Of a stretch of DNA of 64,000 nucleotides, positions 50,671 to 59,906 are shown piece after piece. Position 1 is the first letter of the stretch. Every line of letters starts with the position of its first letter. The stretch covers positions 4,093,501 to 4,157,500 of the forward strand of contig NZ_FSQT01000002.1 in assembly GCF_900143515.1 (NCBI RefSeq), written 5' to 3'. Source of the DNA: Micromonospora cremea (lineage in GTDB: Bacteria; Actinomycetota; Actinomycetes; Mycobacteriales; Micromonosporaceae). The position numbers and the translations under genes are program-made. The notes under the pieces are model-generated. The model was given only the letters and a program-made list of their open reading frames with translations, made no database searches and had not been told where the DNA came from.

Positions 50671-51627
50671 ATGGCCAGCCCTTCCCGACCCGCGATAGTC
50701 GCCACCGGCCTGCGCAAGTCCTACGGCGACAAGGTCGTGCTCGACGGCATCGATCTGGAGATCGCCGAAGGAACGATCTTCGCGCTGCTCGGCCCCAACG
50801 GAGCCGGTAAGACCACCACTGTGCAGATCCTGTCCACCCTGATCAGTGCCGACGGCGGCGACGCCCTCGTCGGCGGCCACGACCTGATCCGGGAGCCCGA
50901 CGCGGTACGCGCACTGATCGGTGTCACCGGCCAGTTCTCGGCCGTCGACAACCTGCTCACCGGCCGGGAGAACCTGAGCCTGATGGCCGACCTGCGCCAC
51001 CTCGGCAGGGCGGCAGGCCGACGACGCGTCGTCGAGCTGCTGGAAACGTTCGACCTGACGGAGGCGGCGGACAAGCCGGTGGCGACGTACTCCGGCGGTA
51101 TGCGCCGCCGGCTCGACCTCGCGATGACCCTGGTCGGGGACCCGCGCGTCATCTTCCTCGACGAGCCGACGACCGGCCTCGACCCGCGCAGCCGCCGGGC
51201 GATGTGGCAGATCATCCGTGATCTCGTCGCCGATGGCGTCACCATCCTCCTGACCACTCAATACCTCGAAGAGGCCGATCAACTCGCCAGCCGGATCGCC
51301 TTCCTCGACCACGGCCGCCTGATCGCCGAGGGCAGCCCGCACGAGCTGAAACGGCTCATTCCCGGGGGTCACGTCGTGTTGCAGTTCGCCGACCACGCGG
51401 GGCTCGACTCCGCCGCCGGCCTGCTGGCGGCGGGTACCCGGGACGACGCGGCGCTGACCCTGCAGGTCCCGAGCGACGGCGGGGTCGGGTCGCTGCGATC
51501 CCTGCTCGACCAGCTCGACCGCGCCTCGGTGAGCGTGGCCGGTCTCACCGTGCACGGCCCGGACCTGGACGACGTCTTCCTCACCCTGACCGGCCGACCC
51601 GACAACGAAAGGGCCATGGCGCGATGA
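50671..51627 (+). CDS. DrrA-type ABC transporter ATP-binding protein
   Basis: 318 residues from ATG 50671 behind GAGGAG. Walker A LLGPNGAGKTTT, signature YSGGMRRRLDLAM, Walker B VIFLDEPTTGLDP, H-loop TTQYLEEADQLA. The C-terminal ~90-residue extension (DDVFLTLTGR near the end) is typical of DrrA/daunorubicin-resistance ATPases. It powers the permease encoded next, whose start overlaps by 4 nt (ATGA). The exported compound is unknown; a drug or a lipid-like molecule is typical of the family. Confidence 0.93.
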   Translation: MASPSRPAIVATGLRKSYGDKVVLDGIDLEIAEGTIFALLGPNGAGKTTTVQILSTLISADGGDALVGGHDLIREPDAVRALIGVTGQFSAVDNLLTGRENLSLMADLRHLGRAAGRRRVVELLETFDLTEAADKPVATYSGGMRRRLDLAMTLVGDPRVIFLDEPTTGLDPRSRRAMWQIIRDLVADGVTILLTTQYLEEADQLASRIAFLDHGRLIAEGSPHELKRLIPGGHVVLQFADHAGLDSAAGLLAAGTRDDAALTLQVPSDGGVGSLRSLLDQLDRASVSVAGLTVHGPDLDDVFLTLTGRPDNERAMAR

Positions 51628-52412
51628 GCACCCTCACCCTCGCTGCCCGCGATTCGAGCACGATGCTGCGGCGCAACATCCTGCACATGCGGCGCTATCC
51701 GTCGATGACGCTCCTGCTCATCGGCATGCCGGTCATCCTCCTGCTGCTCTTCGTCTACGTCTTCGGTGGCACGCTCGGCGCCGGCCTCGGACCGACCGGC
51801 GACCGGGCCGAGTACGCCAACTACGTCACCCCCGGCATCCTGCTCATCGCCGTGGTCAGCGGCGCGCAGGGCACCGCCATCTCGGTTGCCATGGACATGA
51901 CCGAGGGCATCATCGCCCGGTTCCGCACCATGGCGATCTTCCGACCGTCGGTCCTCACCGGCCACGTGCTGGGCAGCCTGCTCCAGACGCTGCTCAGTCT
52001 CGCGGTCGTGACCGGTGTGGCACTGCTCGTCGGCTTCCGGCCGACCGCCAGTCCGGTCGAGTGGCTCGCTGCGATCGGCGTCATCGCCATGATCACTCTC
52101 GCGCTCACCTGGCTGTCGGTCGCTCTCGGACTGATCAGCGAGAGTGTCGAGACGGCCAGCAACCTGCCCATGCCGCTGGTGCTGCTGCCGTTCCTCGGAA
52201 GCGGGTTCGTCCCCACCGATTCGATGCCGACGGCGGTGCGGTTGTTCGCCGACTACCAGCCCTTCACGCCCGTCATGGAGACCCTCCGCGGCCTGCTGCT
52301 CGGCACCGGAATCGGCAGCAACGCCATCCTCGCGGTGGCCTGGTGCGCCGTCACCACCGTGGTCTGCTTCTTCTGGGCCAGGGCGCTGTACAACCGCAAC
52401 CCCGCCCGCTGA
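51624..52412 (+). CDS. DrrB-type ABC-2 permease
   Basis: 262 residues with six hydrophobic segments: MTLLLIGMPVILLLLFVYVF, TPGILLIAVVSGAQGTAISV, GSLLQTLLSLAVVTGVALLV, AAIGVIAMITLALTWLSVAL, LPMPLVLLPFLGSGFVP and AILAVAWCAVTTVVCFFWAR. The motif NYVTPGIL and the ABC-2 loop GSGFVPTDSMP are characteristic. It forms the membrane channel with the preceding ATPase. Its last codons and stop belong to a 19-bp tandem duplication, and a strong terminator follows. Confidence 0.92.
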   Translation: MSTLTLAARDSSTMLRRNILHMRRYPSMTLLLIGMPVILLLLFVYVFGGTLGAGLGPTGDRAEYANYVTPGILLIAVVSGAQGTAISVAMDMTEGIIARFRTMAIFRPSVLTGHVLGSLLQTLLSLAVVTGVALLVGFRPTASPVEWLAAIGVIAMITLALTWLSVALGLISESVETASNLPMPLVLLPFLGSGFVPTDSMPTAVRLFADYQPFTPVMETLRGLLLGTGIGSNAILAVAWCAVTTVVCFFWARALYNRNPAR

Positions 52413-52432
52413 TCGCAACCCCGCCCGCTGAT
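52395..52432. repeat. 19-bp tandem duplication across the permease stop codon
   Basis: The unit CGCAACCCCGCCCGCTGAT at 52395-52413 is repeated exactly at 52414-52432. The first copy encodes the final RNPAR and the stop; the second is downstream and non-coding. Confidence 0.85.
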
Positions 52433-52467
52433 CGCAGCGCCGATCGCGGTCGACGAGCCGCGACAAC

Positions 52468-52499
52468 CCGAAGGCCCGGCCGCCAGGCCGGGCCTTCGG
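52468..52499 (+). terminator. Strong Rho-independent-like terminator
   Basis: CCGAAGGCCCGGCC (52468-52481), loop GCCA, GGCCGGGCCTTCGG (52486-52499), a perfect 14-bp stem followed by CGTTT. It ends the RHH-DUF4097-ABC cluster before the arabinose locus. Confidence 0.8.
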
Positions 52500-52609
52500 C
52501 GTTTCCATGCTCGGGCTGACGTTGCCCATCGGGGCGCCCGGCGACGAGCGCCCGCGTACCGACGCCGCGGCACCCCGGCGGCGTTACGGAGCTGTTGCCG
52601 ACAGGTGTC

Positions 52610-52639
52610 TTGACGAGGGTGGATGTGAGCGTTAACACT
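52610..52639 (+). promoter_or_regulatory. araB promoter with LacI-type operator
   Basis: -35 TTGACG (52610-52615), 17-bp spacer, -10 TAACAC (52633-52638). The dyad-like GTGAGCGTTAACAC (52625-52638) covers the downstream half of the promoter and matches 13 of 14 bases of the site at 63442-63455. It resembles LacI-family operators with a central CG. Likely bound by the LacI-type protein at 61692-62702. Confidence 0.65.
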
Positions 52640-52664
52640 TGGCCCGTCGACGGTGGAGGTGGAC

Positions 52665-54347
52665 ATGAATCCTGTGGACGGAGCCGGCGAACGCTACGTC
52701 GTCGGTGTCGACTTCGGCACCCTGTCCGGGCGAGCCCTGGTGGTCCGGGTCGGCGACGGCGCCGAGCTGGGGACCGCGGTGCACGAGTACGGCGACGGAG
52801 TCATCAGCGCCGCCCTTCCCGGAGGTCGGCCGCTGCCGCCGGACTGGGCCCTGCAGAATCCGGAGGACTACCGCGACGTGCTGCGGTACGCCGTCCCGGC
52901 GGCCGTGTCCGCCGCGGGGGTGGACCCCACCGCGATCGTCGGGATCGGCATCGACTTCACCGCCTGCACGGTGCTGCCGACGTTCGCCGACGGCACGCCG
53001 CTCTGCGAGGCGCCGGAGCTGCGCGACCGTCCGCACTCCTGGGTGAAGCTCTGGAAGCACCACGCCGCCCAGCCGCACGCCGACCGGATCAACGCCCTGG
53101 CCCACGATCGGGCGGAGCCCTGGATCGGCCGGTACGGCGGCAAGATCTCCGCCGAGTGGCAGTTCGCCAAGGGCCTCCAGATCCTGGAGGAGGACCCCGA
53201 GGTCTACCACCGCGCCGAGCGCTTCATCGAAGCCGCGGACTGGATCGTCTGGCAGCTCAGCGGCACCGAGACCCGCAACGTCTGCACGGCCGGTTACAAG
53301 GGCATCCTGCAGGATGGCCAGCACCCGTCGCAGAGCTTCCTGACCGCGCTCAACCCGGACTTCGGCGACTTCGTCGCCAAGCTGGACGGTCCCCTGCTGC
53401 CACTCGGCGGCCGTGCCGGCACGCTCACCGCCCATGCCGCGGCCTGGACCGGCCTGCCGGAGGGGATCGCGGTGGCCGCCGGCAACGTCGACGCGCACGT
53501 CACCGCCGCCTCCGCGCAGGCCGTGGAGCCCGGTCGACTCGTGGCCATCATGGGTACCTCCACCTGCCACGTGGTCAACAGCACGCACCTCGCCGAGGTG
53601 GCCGGAATGTGCGGCGTCGTCGACGGCGGCATCAGCGCCGGCGCGTGGGGCTACGAGGCCGGGCAGAGCGGAGTCGGCGACATCTTCGGCTGGTTCGTCG
53701 AGCACGCCGCCCCGGCCGGGGTCGCCTCCCACGAACGCCTCACCGAACTGGCCGCCAGCCAGCCGGTCGGCGCGCACGGCCTGATCGCGTTGGACTGGTG
53801 GAACGGCAACCGGTCACTGCTGGTCAACCACGACCTCAGCGGGATGATCGTCGGGATGACCCTGGCCACCCGGCCCCAGGACGTCTACCGGGCGCTGCTG
53901 GAATCCACGGCGTACGGCACGCGGATGATCATTGAGGCGTTCGTCGAGGCCGGGGTGGCCGTGAACGACCTGGTGATCGCCGGTGGTCTCACCTCCAACG
54001 AGCTGCTGATGCAGATCTACGCCGACGTGACCAACCGGCCGCTGAACATCATCGCCTCCGCGCAGGGACCGGCGCTCGGATCGGCGATCCATGCCGCCGT
54101 CGCCGCCGGCGAGTACCCGTCGATCCACGAGGCGTCGCAGGCGATGGGCCGGGTGCACGAGGCCGTCTACCGACCGGACCCGGACCGGGCGCGCGCGTAC
54201 GACGCCCTCTACGCCGAGTACCGGTCGCTGCACGACCACTTCGGTCGCGGTGGCAACGACGTCATGCTCCGCCTGCGGGCGATCCGCAATGCGGCGATCG
54301 AGGCCGGCGCAACCACGCACGAGACCGCACTGGAGGTGGTCGCATGA
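52665..54347 (+). CDS. araB: L-ribulokinase
   Basis: 560 residues from ATG 52665 behind GGAGG. FGGY carbohydrate kinase: VVGVDFGTLSGRALVVRVGD (phosphate 1), VGIGIDFTACTVLPTF, SWVKLWKHHAAQPHADRINA, IMGTSTCHVVN and the C-terminal FGGY-like IAGGLTSNELLMQIYADVTN. Length matches ribulokinase (~560). It phosphorylates L-ribulose to L-ribulose-5-phosphate in the cytosol, the second step of L-arabinose breakdown. First gene of the operon, coupled to araD by a 4-nt overlap. Confidence 0.95.
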   Translation: MNPVDGAGERYVVGVDFGTLSGRALVVRVGDGAELGTAVHEYGDGVISAALPGGRPLPPDWALQNPEDYRDVLRYAVPAAVSAAGVDPTAIVGIGIDFTACTVLPTFADGTPLCEAPELRDRPHSWVKLWKHHAAQPHADRINALAHDRAEPWIGRYGGKISAEWQFAKGLQILEEDPEVYHRAERFIEAADWIVWQLSGTETRNVCTAGYKGILQDGQHPSQSFLTALNPDFGDFVAKLDGPLLPLGGRAGTLTAHAAAWTGLPEGIAVAAGNVDAHVTAASAQAVEPGRLVAIMGTSTCHVVNSTHLAEVAGMCGVVDGGISAGAWGYEAGQSGVGDIFGWFVEHAAPAGVASHERLTELAASQPVGAHGLIALDWWNGNRSLLVNHDLSGMIVGMTLATRPQDVYRALLESTAYGTRMIIEAFVEAGVAVNDLVIAGGLTSNELLMQIYADVTNRPLNIIASAQGPALGSAIHAAVAAGEYPSIHEASQAMGRVHEAVYRPDPDRARAYDALYAEYRSLHDHFGRGGNDVMLRLRAIRNAAIEAGATTHETALEVVA

Positions 54348-55036
54348 ACGCCGAGCTGACCCGACAGATAGGCGAACTGCGCGAGACGGTCGCCCTCCTG
54401 CACGCCGAACTGACCCGGTACCGCCTGGTGTCCTGGACGGCCGGCAACATCTCCGCGCGGGTTCCCGGTCGGGACCTCATGGTCATCAAGCCGAGTGGCG
54501 TCGGCTACGACGACCTCTCGGCGGACACCATGGTGGTCTGCGACCTCGATGGCGTCCTCATCGAGGGGGACCTCGCCCCGTCCAGCGACACCGCCGCCCA
54601 CGCCTACGTCTACCGGGCGATGCCGGAGGTCGGCGGGGTGGTGCACACGCACAGCTCGTACGCCACCGCCTGGGCCGCCCGCGGGGAGGCGATCCCCTGC
54701 CACCTCACGGCGCAGGCCGACGAGTTCGGCGGGGAGATCCCGGTGGGCCCGTTCGCGCTGATCGGCGGGGACGACATCGGCAAGGGCATCGTCACCACGC
54801 TCGCCGGGCACCGCTCACCCGCGGTGCTCATGCGTAACCACGGCGTCTTCACCATCGGCCGCGACGCCCGCGCGGCGGTCAAGGCGGCGGTCATGTGCGA
54901 GGACGTCGCCCGCACCGCGCACCTGGCACGCGCACTCGGGCAGCCGGTGCCGATCGCGCAGGCGGACATCGATGCGCTCTACCACCGCTACCAGAACGTC
55001 TACGGCCAACAACCGACCTCACCGGCGAGTTCCTGA
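54344..55036 (+). CDS. araD: L-ribulose-5-phosphate 4-epimerase
   Basis: 230 residues, class II aldolase/epimerase fold. LVSWTAGNISARVPGRDLMV, IKPSGVGYDDLSADTMVV and zinc ligands in VVHTHSSYATAWAARG (HxH), with AVLMRNHGVFTIG supplying the third His. It converts L-ribulose-5-phosphate to D-xylulose-5-phosphate, delivering arabinose carbon to the pentose phosphate pathway. It overlaps araB by ATGA and lies 127 bp before the sugar-binding protein gene. Confidence 0.95.
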   Translation: MNAELTRQIGELRETVALLHAELTRYRLVSWTAGNISARVPGRDLMVIKPSGVGYDDLSADTMVVCDLDGVLIEGDLAPSSDTAAHAYVYRAMPEVGGVVHTHSSYATAWAARGEAIPCHLTAQADEFGGEIPVGPFALIGGDDIGKGIVTTLAGHRSPAVLMRNHGVFTIGRDARAAVKAAVMCEDVARTAHLARALGQPVPIAQADIDALYHRYQNVYGQQPTSPASS

Positions 55037-55163
55037 CCGGCGACCCCGGCGCAGCCCGCCGGGCTGCACCACCCGACGGCACCAGCACGCACCACCCGCG
55101 TACGCCGCCCGCCCCTCTCGGCGGTTGGCGCGGTCACCCACCACACCCAGCCAAGGAGATCCG

Positions 55164-56168
55164 ATGAGAAAGATGCGAACGCAGTCCGCTCCGTGGCGCG
55201 CTGTCGCGGTACTCGCCAGCGTGCTGCTCGTCGGCGGCGTGGCGGCCTGCGGCAACAGCGACACCGGCGGTGGCTCCGCCGCCGACGACGGCAAGATCAC
55301 GCTGGGCTTCTCCCAGGTCGGTGCGGAGAGCGGCTGGCGTACCGCGAACACCACCTCCATCAAGGAGGCCGCCGCGGCCGCGGGCGTCGAGCTGAAGTTC
55401 GACGACGCCCAGCAGAAGCAGGAAAACCAGATCAAGGCCATCCGCAACTACATCCAGCAGAAGGTCGACGTGATCGCCTTCTCGCCGGTGGTGGAGTCCG
55501 GGTGGGACACCGTGCTCAAGGAGGCCAAGGATGCCGGCATCCCGGTCATCCTGACCGACCGCTCGGTCGACTCGGCCGACAAGAGCCTCTACAAGACCTT
55601 CCTCGGCTCGGACTTCATCAAGGAGGGCCGGCTCGCCGGCGAGTGGCTGGTCGAGCAGAAGAAGACCGCGTCGGGCCCGGTGAACATCGTCGAGTTGCAG
55701 GGCAGCGCGGGCGCCGCCCCGGCCAACGACCGCAAGAAGGGCTTCGCCGAGGCGATCGCCGCCAACCCGAACCTGAAGATCATCGCTTCGCAGACCGGTG
55801 ACTTCACCCGGGCCGGCGGCAAGGCCGTGATGGAGCAGTTCCTCAAGGCCAACCCGAAGATCGACGTGCTCTTCGCGCACAACGACGACATGGGTCTCGG
55901 GGCGCTCGAGGCGATCACCGCCGCCGGCAAGGTGCCCGGCAAGGACATCACCATCATCACGGTCGACGCCGTCAAGGACGGCATGCAGGCTCTCGCCGAC
56001 GGGAAGTTCAACTTCATCGCGGAGTGCAGCCCGCTGCTCGGCCCACAGCTGATGGACCTGGCCAAGAAGGTCCACGCGGGCGAGGAGGTGCCTGCTCGGA
56101 TCGAGACCGAGGAGACCACCTTCACGCAGGAGCAGGCCAAGGAAGCACTGCCGAACCGTAAGTACTGA
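55164..56168 (+). CDS. Sugar ABC transporter substrate-binding lipoprotein (YtfQ-like)
   Basis: 334 residues from ATG 55164 behind AAGGAG. Lipoprotein signal peptide AVLASVLLVGGVAACG (lipobox with Cys ~29). Periplasmic-binding fold of the pentose/galactofuranose group: TLGFSQVGAESGWRTANTTS, IQQKVDVIAFSPVVESGWDT, PVILTDRSVDSADKS and DVLFAHNDDMGLGALEAI. It is closest in pattern to E. coli YtfQ (galactofuranose). Placed among ara genes, it probably delivers L-arabinose or arabinose oligomers to the permeases, but specificity is inferred. Confidence 0.92.
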   Translation: MRKMRTQSAPWRAVAVLASVLLVGGVAACGNSDTGGGSAADDGKITLGFSQVGAESGWRTANTTSIKEAAAAAGVELKFDDAQQKQENQIKAIRNYIQQKVDVIAFSPVVESGWDTVLKEAKDAGIPVILTDRSVDSADKSLYKTFLGSDFIKEGRLAGEWLVEQKKTASGPVNIVELQGSAGAAPANDRKKGFAEAIAANPNLKIIASQTGDFTRAGGKAVMEQFLKANPKIDVLFAHNDDMGLGALEAITAAGKVPGKDITIITVDAVKDGMQALADGKFNFIAECSPLLGPQLMDLAKKVHAGEEVPARIETEETTFTQEQAKEALPNRKY

Positions 56169-56177
56169 TCGACGCCT

Positions 56178-56205
56178 GGGGCCGCCGCGCTCGCGCGGCG
56201 GCCCC
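56178..56205 (+). terminator. Intercistronic hairpin after the binding-protein gene
   Basis: GGGGCCGCCGCG (56178-56189), loop CTCG, CGCGGCGGCCCC (56194-56205), a perfect 12-bp stem 10 bp past the stop. No T-run. As in many ABC operons, it may partly terminate transcription or protect the upstream mRNA 3' end so that binding protein exceeds the membrane components. Confidence 0.6.
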
Positions 56206-56285
56206 GCAGCGTCGGCAAATCCCCCGAACGGACCGGGAGCGCAGCGGCCCTTCCGCGTCGACAACCCCAGAAGAGGTCTGATGGG

Positions 56286-57827
56286 ATGACGGATAGCCGT
56301 CCGGTCCTGACGATGACCGGGATCAGCAAGTCCTTCCCCGGGGTGCGTGCACTCCACGACGTCAACTTCCGACTCTTCCCCGGCGAGGTGCACGCCCTGA
56401 TGGGCGAGAACGGGGCCGGCAAGTCGACCCTCATCAAGGTGCTGACCGGCGTCTACGACACCGACGAGGGCTCGATCACCCTCGACGGTGCGCCGGTGTC
56501 CTTCAGCGGGCCGATGCAGGCGACGGCCGCCGGGGTGAGCACCGTCTACCAGGAGGTCAACCTCTGCACCAACCTCTCGGTGGCGGAGAACATCTTCATC
56601 GGACGCGAGCCCCGGCTCCTGGGCGCCGTCCGCTGGGGTGAGGTCCGCCGCCGCGCCCGTGCGCTCCTGGCCCGTCTCGACCTCGACCTCGACGTCAGCG
56701 CGCCGCTCGGCTCGTACTCCCTCGCCATCCAGCAGATGGTCGCCATCGCCCGCGCCATCGACATCCAGGCCCGGGTGCTGATCCTGGACGAGCCGACGTC
56801 CAGCCTCGACGCGGGCGAGGTCGCGCAGCTGTTCCGCATCATGCGGCAACTGCGCGACGAAGGCATCGCGATCCTGTTCGTGACCCACTTCCTCGACCAG
56901 GTCTACGAGATCGCCGACCGCATCACCGTGCTGCGCAACGGCGGGCTCGTCGGCGAGTACCCGACAGCCGAGCTGCCCCAGCTCGGCCTCGTCGAGAAAA
57001 TGATCGGCAAGGAACTCGACGTCCTCGAGGGCATCGAGGAGCACTCCCGACGGGACCTGGCCGCCCTGGAGGAGGGCACTCCGCTGGTGGCGGTGTCGAG
57101 CCTCGGCCGGGCGGGCGCGGTCGAGCCGTTCAACCTCACGATCCACGCCGGTGAGGTGGTGGGCCTGGCAGGCCTGCTGGGTTCCGGGCGTACCGAGGTG
57201 GCGAGGTTGTTGTTCGGTGCCGACCGGGCGGACGGCGGTCAGGTCGCGGTCGACGGCACGTCGAGCAGTCTGCGTACCCCCGCGCAGGCCATCGATCAGG
57301 GCGTCGGCTTCTGTTCGGAGAACCGCCGCGCGGAGGGCATCGTCCCTGACCTGTCGGTCCGCGAGAACATCATCCTCGCCATGCAGGCCGCCCGCGGCTG
57401 GCTGCGGCCGATCCCGCGCCGCCGCCAGGACGAGCTGGTCGACAAGTACGTCAAGGCCCTCAACATCCGGCCGGCGGACCCGGAGGTGCCGGTACGCAAC
57501 CTCTCCGGCGGCAACCAGCAGAAGGTGCTCCTGGCCCGGTGGCTGATCACCGAGCCCCGGCTGTTGATCCTCGACGAACCGACCCGGGGCATCGACATCG
57601 GGGCGAAGACCGAGATCCAGAAGCTCGTGACGCAGTTGTCCGACGGTGGCATGGCGGTGCTGTTCATCTCCGCCGAGCTCGAGGAGGTGCTGCGCCTCAG
57701 CCACAAGGTGGCCGTCATGCGGGACCGGCAGATGGTCGCGCAGCTCGCCAACGACGACGGCCTCGACGCCGACCGCATCATGCAGACCATCGCCAGTGGA
57801 TCCCACCGGGAGGAGGAAGACCGATGA
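56286..57827 (+). CDS. Sugar ABC transporter ATP-binding protein, double NBD (YtfR-like)
   Basis: 513 residues with two ATPase halves, as in RbsA/MglA/YtfR. First half: MGENGAGKSTLIKVLTGVY (Walker A), SLAIQQMVAIARAIDIQA, VLILDEPTSSLDAGE. Second half: GLLGSGRTEVARLLFGADR (degenerate P-loop), NLSGGNQQKVLLARWL, LLILDEPTRGIDIGAKTE. It energises carbohydrate import. It overlaps the first permease by 4 nt (ATGA). Confidence 0.94.
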   Translation: MTDSRPVLTMTGISKSFPGVRALHDVNFRLFPGEVHALMGENGAGKSTLIKVLTGVYDTDEGSITLDGAPVSFSGPMQATAAGVSTVYQEVNLCTNLSVAENIFIGREPRLLGAVRWGEVRRRARALLARLDLDLDVSAPLGSYSLAIQQMVAIARAIDIQARVLILDEPTSSLDAGEVAQLFRIMRQLRDEGIAILFVTHFLDQVYEIADRITVLRNGGLVGEYPTAELPQLGLVEKMIGKELDVLEGIEEHSRRDLAALEEGTPLVAVSSLGRAGAVEPFNLTIHAGEVVGLAGLLGSGRTEVARLLFGADRADGGQVAVDGTSSSLRTPAQAIDQGVGFCSENRRAEGIVPDLSVRENIILAMQAARGWLRPIPRRRQDELVDKYVKALNIRPADPEVPVRNLSGGNQQKVLLARWLITEPRLLILDEPTRGIDIGAKTEIQKLVTQLSDGGMAVLFISAELEEVLRLSHKVAVMRDRQMVAQLANDDGLDADRIMQTIASGSHREEEDR

Positions 57828-58894
57828 ACGACACCATGGGCCGCTACCGGACGATGGTGGGTCACCGGCTGTTCTGGCCCGCCGCCGTGCTGGTCGTCAT
57901 GCTCGCCGCGAACACGGTCTACCGGCCCGGGTTCCTGTCCGTCGAGCTCAAGGACGGGCACCTGTACGGCACACCGATCGACATCCTGCGGCTGAGCGCG
58001 CCGCTGATTCTCGTCGCGCTGGGCATGACCGTCGTCATCTCGACCGGCGGCATCGACCTGTCGGTCGGGTCGATGTGCGCGATCAGCGGCGCGATCGCCT
58101 GCATGTACATCAGTCAGCAGCCCGACCAGAACAGCCTCCCCGTGGTGCTGACCGCCCTGGCCATGGCGCTGGGGGTGGCGCTCGTGCTGGGCGCCTGGAA
58201 CGGGGTGCTGGTGGCCGTGATCGGAATCCAACCGATCATCGCCACCCTGATCCTGATGGTGGCCGGCCGAGGGCTCGCTCAGCTGATCACCGAGGGCCAG
58301 ATCATCACCATCAACTCCGAGCCGTACCGGGCGATCGGGCTGGGCCACGTGCTGACCCTGCCCCTGGCGATCCTCATCGCCCTGGCGGCGGCGCTGCTCG
58401 TCGGCGCGTTCACCCGTCGTACCGCGCTCGGCATGATCATCGAGTCGGTGGGCGGCAACGCCGAGGCGAGCCGGCTGGCCGGCATTCGCTCCGGTCGGGT
58501 CATCTTCCTCGCGTACGTCCTCAGCGCCGTCTGCGCGGCCGTCGCCGGCTTCATGATGACGGCCAACGTCTCCAGCGCCGACGGCAACGCCGCGGGCCTC
58601 TGGGTGGAGCTGGACGCCATCCTCGCGGTCGTCATCGGCGGTACGTCCCTCGCGGGCGGCCGGTTCTTCCTCAGCGGCACCATCCTCGGCGCGCTGATCA
58701 TCCAGACCCTGACCACCACGGTGTACGCCATGAACATCTCGCCGCAGACCTCGCTGCTGTTCAAAGCGGTCGTCGTCATCGCCGTCTGCCTCATCCAGGC
58801 GCCGGCCTTCCGGGCGCGGTTCACCCGCCGAAGGAGCAGCGCTCCACCGCCCAGCACCGTCACCGACTCGCCGAAGGAGCAGGTGCCGGCATGA
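57824..58894 (+). CDS. Sugar ABC transporter permease (YtfT-like)
   Basis: 356 residues, BPD_transp_2 family: eight to ten hydrophobic segments, with the characteristic [60 protein letters not shown] and [19 protein letters not shown]. The N-terminal half ([20 protein letters not shown]) matches YtfT. The C-terminal ~25 residues are hydrophilic. It pairs with the next permease to form a heterodimeric channel. Overlaps both neighbours by 4 nt. Confidence 0.93.
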   Translation: MNDTMGRYRTMVGHRLFWPAAVLVVMLAANTVYRPGFLSVELKDGHLYGTPIDILRLSAPLILVALGMTVVISTGGIDLSVGSMCAISGAIACMYISQQPDQNSLPVVLTALAMALGVALVLGAWNGVLVAVIGIQPIIATLILMVAGRGLAQLITEGQIITINSEPYRAIGLGHVLTLPLAILIALAAALLVGAFTRRTALGMIIESVGGNAEASRLAGIRSGRVIFLAYVLSAVCAAVAGFMMTANVSSADGNAAGLWVELDAILAVVIGGTSLAGGRFFLSGTILGALIIQTLTTTVYAMNISPQTSLLFKAVVVIAVCLIQAPAFRARFTRRRSSAPPPSTVTDSPKEQVPA

Positions 58895-59880
58895 CCACTG
58901 GATCGCTCACCGCTGGCCGTACCCGGCTCCGGCTGCCGAGGCGGCAGATACCGGTCCTGGCCACGCTCGCCCTGCTCCTGGTCATGTACGGCGTCGGCGT
59001 GTCGCAGTACCAGGCGTTCTCCAACGTGCAGGTCATCTTCAACGTCTTCATCGACAACGGCTTCCTGCTCGTCGTCGCGGTGGGGATGACCTTCGTGATC
59101 CTCACCGGCGGCATCGACCTGTCCGTCGGCTCCGTCGTCGCCATGACGGCGATGGTGTCGGCCTCGCTGCTCCAGCAGGGCCTGCCGGCGGCGCTCGTGC
59201 TCGTCATCGCCCTGCTGATCGGCCCGACGCTCGGCCTGCTGATGGGCTGCGCCATCCACTTCTTCGACATCCAGCCGTTCATCGTCACGCTCGCCGGGAT
59301 GTTCTTCGCCCGCGGGATGTGCACGTTCATCTCCGGCTCGTCCATCCCGATCACCGACGGGTTCTGGACCAGGATGTCGCAGGAGCGGATCGGAGATCCC
59401 CGGGGCAACTTCGTCTCGATCAGCGTGCTCATCGCCTTCGCGGTGGTTGTCGTCGCCGCCTACACGTTGGCCTACACCCGTCTCGGGCGCAACGTCCACG
59501 CCATCGGCGGCAACCCGCAGTCGGCGCTGCTGATGGGCCTGCCGGTGGGGCGTACCCGGATCGCCGTCTACACGATCAGCGGTCTGTGCTCAGCGATCGG
59601 CGGGATCCTGCTGTCCTTCTACACCCTCTCCGGCGCGCCTCTGATCGGCGTCGGCATGGAGTTGGACGTCATCGCGGCGGTCGTCATCGGCGGCACCGTG
59701 CTCACCGGTGGCTCGGGGTACGTCTTCGGCACGGTGCTCGGCGTCCTGGTCCTGGGCGTGATCCAGACGCTCATCACCTTCGACGGGAGCCTCAACTCCT
59801 GGTGGACCAAGATCGTGATTGGGGGTCTGCTCTTCGCGTTCATCCTCCTGCAACGCCTGATCGGAATCCGTTACAAGTGA
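58891..59880 (+). CDS. Sugar ABC transporter permease (YjfF-like)
   Basis: 329 residues, BPD_transp_2 family: [80 protein letters not shown]. The pattern and the [20 protein letters not shown] end match YjfF, partner of YtfT. Together they make a YtfQ-YtfR-YtfT-YjfF-type importer. The stop is 26 bp before araA, so the operon continues. Confidence 0.93.
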   Translation: MTTGSLTAGRTRLRLPRRQIPVLATLALLLVMYGVGVSQYQAFSNVQVIFNVFIDNGFLLVVAVGMTFVILTGGIDLSVGSVVAMTAMVSASLLQQGLPAALVLVIALLIGPTLGLLMGCAIHFFDIQPFIVTLAGMFFARGMCTFISGSSIPITDGFWTRMSQERIGDPRGNFVSISVLIAFAVVVVAAYTLAYTRLGRNVHAIGGNPQSALLMGLPVGRTRIAVYTISGLCSAIGGILLSFYTLSGAPLIGVGMELDVIAAVVIGGTVLTGGSGYVFGTVLGVLVLGVIQTLITFDGSLNSWWTKIVIGGLLFAFILLQRLIGIRYK

Positions 59881-59906
59881 CCGCCCCTCTCGCGGAAGGC
59901 AACCCC

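Noticed and set aside
55134..57806. Minus-strand open frame of ~890 codons over the sugar transporter genes
   Set aside because: It runs antisense to well-defined transporter genes and has no ribosome site or domain.
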